8,332 nucleotides of DNA from an uncultured Eisenbergiella sp. (GTDB lineage Bacteria > Bacillota > Clostridia > Lachnospirales > Lachnospiraceae): positions 1 through 8,332 of the forward strand of contig CANQTI010000081.1 of assembly GCA_947626725.1 (NCBI GenBank). The letters are read 5' to 3'. Below are positions 6,737 through 8,332 of the stretch, piece by piece. The number at the start of each line of letters is the position of its first letter. Positions within the stretch are counted from its first letter, which is position 1. The notes below the pieces were generated by a model, which had not been told where the DNA came from, did not search any database, and worked only from the letters and a program-made list of their open reading frames with translations. The position numbers and the translations under genes are program-made.

Positions 6737-6765
6737 ATTATAGCAGGCGATAACAAAAATTACAA
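6737..6765 (-). promoter_or_regulatory. Near-consensus promoter of the ATPase gene
   Basis: Reading the - strand, TTGTAA (6765-6760) is followed by exactly 17 bp and TATAAT (6742-6737), preceded by TGC as an extended -10. This is a strong vegetative sigma-A-type promoter. Transcription would start near 6730, about 25 nt before the ATG at 6705. Confidence 0.85.
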
Positions 6766-6830
6766 CGAATTTTCGTGATATGACAACACTTTTTACGACG
6801 AATAAATGGAACGAATGAGGAAAATCGAAT
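6765..6830. repeat. Reiterated CGAAT boxes in the divergent promoter region
   Basis: [A/T]CGAAT occurs four times in the same orientation, at 6765-6770, 6798-6803, 6811-6816 and 6825-6830; the last three are spaced 13-14 nt apart. The first is part of a perfect inverted repeat ACGAA-TT-TTCGT (6765-6776) that touches the -35 of the ATPase promoter. The surroundings are A+T-rich, so chance is possible. A regulator-binding region shared by the two divergent genes is a hypothesis only. Confidence 0.3.
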
Positions 6831-6881
6831 TTTTGCGGGGAAAAGAGGATGCAGAATACCATTCCCTTTCCCGAAATCGTA

Positions 6882-6890
6882 TGATATAAT
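6882..6890 (+). promoter_or_regulatory. Extended -10 promoter of the aldo/keto reductase gene
   Basis: TGA (6882-6884) followed by TATAAT (6885-6890) gives an extended -10; the hexamer 17 bp upstream (TTCCCT, 6862-6867) is a poor -35. Start of transcription near 6897 leaves a leader of only about 22 nt. An imperfect inverted repeat (CGGGGAAAAG at 6836-6845 and CCCTTTCCCG at 6864-6873) overlaps the -35 position and could be an operator. Confidence 0.65.
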
Positions 6891-6918
6891 GACCGTAAGA
6901 AGAAAGGCAGGGATGCAT

Positions 6919-8094
6919 ATGCGATACAGACCGGATCGATACGGGGATCAGATCTCTCAGCTGGGCTATGGCTGCATGAGGTTTGAGAGAAAAGGAAACG
7001 CCATCGACTACGAGAAGGCCGAGCGGGAGGTGCTGCTCGCCATCGAAAACGGCGTCAATTATTTTGATACCGCCTATATTTACCCGGGCAGCGAGGAATG
7101 TCTGGGCCGGATCCTGGATGAAAACAAGTGCCGTGACCGGGTCAATATCGCCACCAAGCTGCCGCAGTACGTCATGCGTTCCGCAGCCGCCATCGACAAG
7201 ACCTTTCGGGAGGAGCTCACCAGACTGCGCACGGACCGCATCGACTATTATCTGATGCACATGTTCACGGATATCGCGGAATGGGAGCATCTGAAAACGC
7301 TGGGCATCGAGGATTGGATCGAACGGCACAAAAAGGAAGGGAGCATCCGCAATATCGGCTTTTCCTATCACGGCGATACTGATATGTTTTTAAAGATCCT
7401 GGATGCCTACGACTGGGATTTCTGCCAGATCCAGTACAATTATCTGGACGAGCATACCCAGGCGGGCAGGCGCGGACTGCAGGCCGCGGCGCAGAAGGGG
7501 ATCCCGGTCATCATTATGGAGCCATTGCGCGGCGGAAAGCTGGTCGATCTGCCGGAAAAGGCGAAACAGATCCTGACTGCGGACAGCAGGCGCTATACGC
7601 CCGCCGAACTGGGACTGCGCTGGCTGTGGGATCAGCCGGAAGTGACCTGTGTGCTTTCCGGGATGAATTCGGAGGAAATGGTCAGGGAAAATATCCGCGT
7701 CGCGTCGGAGGCCGGGCCGGGGGACCTGACGGAAGAGGATCTGCGGATTGTCGGACAGATCAGGCAGATCCTTCGGGAAAAAGAAAAGGTGGGCTGTACG
7801 GGCTGCCGGTATTGTATGCCCTGTCCGAAGGGAGTGGATATCCCGGGCAATTTCCATTATTATAACCTGATGTATATGGAGAAAAAGGCGCCGGTCCGCT
7901 TTGAGTTCGCCAGGAACATGGGGATGCGCAAAGATCCCGGATTCGCGTCTCAGTGCATCGGCTGCGGCAAGTGCGAGATGCACTGTCCTCAGCACCTCCC
8001 GATCCGCGAGAAGCTGAAGGAGGCTGACCGGGATCTGCGGCCGTTCCTCTATCGGATCGGCATTCGCATCGCGCGCAGGATCATGGTGAGATAG
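6919..8094 (+). CDS. Aldo/keto reductase with C-terminal 4Fe-4S ferredoxin domain
   Basis: This 391-residue cytosolic oxidoreductase (COG1453-like) has an aldo/keto reductase TIM barrel (about 1-285) and a bacterial ferredoxin-like tail. The catalytic tetrad is intact: D50 and Y55 in FDTAYIYPGSE, K80 (ATKLP) and H114 (YYLMHM). The tail has two cysteine clusters, CTGCRYCMPCP (C293, C296, C299, C302) and CIGCGKCEMHCP (C346, C349, C352, C356), enough for two [4Fe-4S] centres, so electrons may come from ferredoxin-like partners as well as a nicotinamide cofactor. I prefer ATG 6919 (MRYRP...), because the family normally begins there and GCAGGG ends 6 nt upstream; ATG 6913 is a close alternative, and an ATG at 6889 overlaps the -10 element. 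Substrate is unknown. Its stop codon is the first element of the folded region downstream. Confidence 0.94.
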   Translation: MRYRPDRYGDQISQLGYGCMRFERKGNAIDYEKAEREVLLAIENGVNYFDTAYIYPGSEECLGRILDENKCRDRVNIATKLPQYVMRSAAAIDKTFREELTRLRTDRIDYYLMHMFTDIAEWEHLKTLGIEDWIERHKKEGSIRNIGFSYHGDTDMFLKILDAYDWDFCQIQYNYLDEHTQAGRRGLQAAAQKGIPVIIMEPLRGGKLVDLPEKAKQILTADSRRYTPAELGLRWLWDQPEVTCVLSGMNSEEMVRENIRVASEAGPGDLTEEDLRIVGQIRQILREKEKVGCTGCRYCMPCPKGVDIPGNFHYYNLMYMEKKAPVRFEFARNMGMRKDPGFASQCIGCGKCEMHCPQHLPIREKLKEADRDLRPFLYRIGIRIARRIMVR

Positions 8095-8189
8095 TCGTTC
8101 TGTGGCTATTTCACCGCGCCGACAGGCGCATCAGATCTGCCGGAGGCACCATGCCCGGAAGGGCATGGCAAGATAGCCGCGGAGCGGCT
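8093..8189 (+). ncRNA. Candidate structured cis-regulatory RNA, family not recognised
   Basis: Bases 8093-8109 can pair with 8173-8189 in an uninterrupted 17-bp stem (four G-U pairs), starting inside the reductase stop codon. It encloses GCGCC-GACA-GGCGC (8116-8129), TGCC-GGA-GGCA (8138-8148) and a perfect 8-bp stem with GGAA tetraloop (8149-8168). The 3' arm can instead fold locally as AGCCGC-GGA-GCGGCT (8175-8189), which excludes the outer stem; two exclusive folds are typical of RNA switches. The downstream gene's ribosome binding site begins about 9 nt later (8198-8206). No T-run follows, so if it regulates it would more likely act on translation or mRNA stability. I could not match it to a known riboswitch. 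A REP-like dispersed palindromic DNA repeat is the main alternative. Confidence 0.5.
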
Positions 8190-8210
8190 TCTGGGAGAAA
8201 GGAGGAGAAA

Positions 8211-8332
8211 ATGGACCTGAGCGAATTTTCACTGTCAGCTGAAGGGCTGCGCGTCCTGGGGATCATCGTTTCCCGTGACGGAGAGCAGATCGTCAGACAG
8301 ATGTATGAAGCGCCGATCCGGAGAAATCTTTA
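8211..8332 (+). CDS. Probable serine hydrolase (beta-lactamase fold), N-terminal fragment
   Basis: Forty complete codons are visible before the window ends. The stretch VLGIIVSRDGEQIVRQMYEAP followed by IRRNL resembles the segment just before the catalytic S-x-x-K motif in class C beta-lactamase-like serine hydrolases, where a strand carrying 'v.rdGk.v.e..y.P' precedes 'lySvSKsf'. The catalytic residues lie beyond the window, so this is a tentative call. ATG 8211 has a strong AAAGGAGGAG (8198-8207) just upstream; an in-frame ATG at 8151 lies inside the hairpin region and lacks a ribosome binding site. No signal peptide is visible. The gene is co-directional with the reductase and may share its transcript. 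Confidence 0.6.
   Translation, partial: MDLSEFSLSAEGLRVLGIIVSRDGEQIVRQMYEAPIRRNL

Noticed and set aside
6706..6756. N-terminal extension of the DUF4143 ATPase to 6756
   Set aside because: The extended start lies upstream of the -10 element at 6742-6737, so it would not be on the mRNA.
8149..8168. GGAA-capped hairpin reminiscent of the signal recognition particle RNA
   Set aside because: SRP RNA domain IV has a conserved internal loop next to the GGAA tetraloop; here the 8-bp stem is perfectly paired and the flanking sequence does not match.
8104..8178. tRNA-like length and closing stem
   Set aside because: No T-loop consensus, no D-arm features and no plausible anticodon arm.
8104..8190. 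Possible molybdenum cofactor, cobalamin or other known riboswitch
   Set aside because: Only short GGCACC/GGCA-like fragments resemble them; the conserved core sequences I know for these families are missing. Kept as an unassigned structured element.

Overview
The window looks like chromosomal DNA of a Gram-positive Bacillota organism, probably a fairly G+C-rich member of the Clostridia (Lachnospiraceae-like). The reasons are AGGAGG-type ribosome binding sites before almost every gene, extended -10 promoters (TGn-TATAAT), an AsnB C-terminus of the clostridial type, and a two-component system coupled to an FtsX-type ABC transporter. The genus cannot be fixed from the sequence alone.

Layout. 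1-224 is the 3' end of an asparagine synthetase gene (asnB), closed by a strong intrinsic terminator (253-280). 299-5364 is a four-gene signalling and transport module on the + strand: OmpR-type response regulator (395-1081), sensor histidine kinase (1078-2262, ATGA overlap), ABC ATPase (2480-3160) and an FtsX/MacB-type permease (3166-5364). A perfect 24-nt palindrome (5372-5395) separates it from a convergent gene on the - strand (5404-6705) for a DUF4143-type AAA ATPase. That gene has its own near-consensus promoter (6765 to 6737). The divergent region 6706-6918 also holds the promoter of an aldo/keto reductase fused to a two-[4Fe-4S] ferredoxin domain (6919-8094). A strongly structured 116-nt intergenic stretch follows, then the first 40 codons of a probable serine-hydrolase (beta-lactamase-fold) gene (8211 to the window edge).

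How the genes work together. The two-component system and the transporter appear to form one regulatory unit. The regulator/kinase promoter and a second promoter between the kinase and ATPase genes both carry an 11-bp-phased direct repeat (GTCAyT-N5-GTmACT). In both it lies exactly 9 nt upstream of an extended -10 element and takes the place of a -35 box. This is what an autoregulating OmpR-family regulator that also drives its transporter would look like. By analogy with BceRS-BceAB and VncRS-Vex systems, the module probably senses or removes an envelope-active compound. However, the kinase loop (about 69 residues) and the permease (8 predicted membrane segments, two extracellular domains) do not match classical Bce architecture.

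The least explained parts are four 21-bp tandem repeats in the leader of the transporter genes, and the intergenic RNA fold at 8093-8189. In that fold a 17-bp closing stem and a 6-bp hairpin use the same bases and exclude each other.
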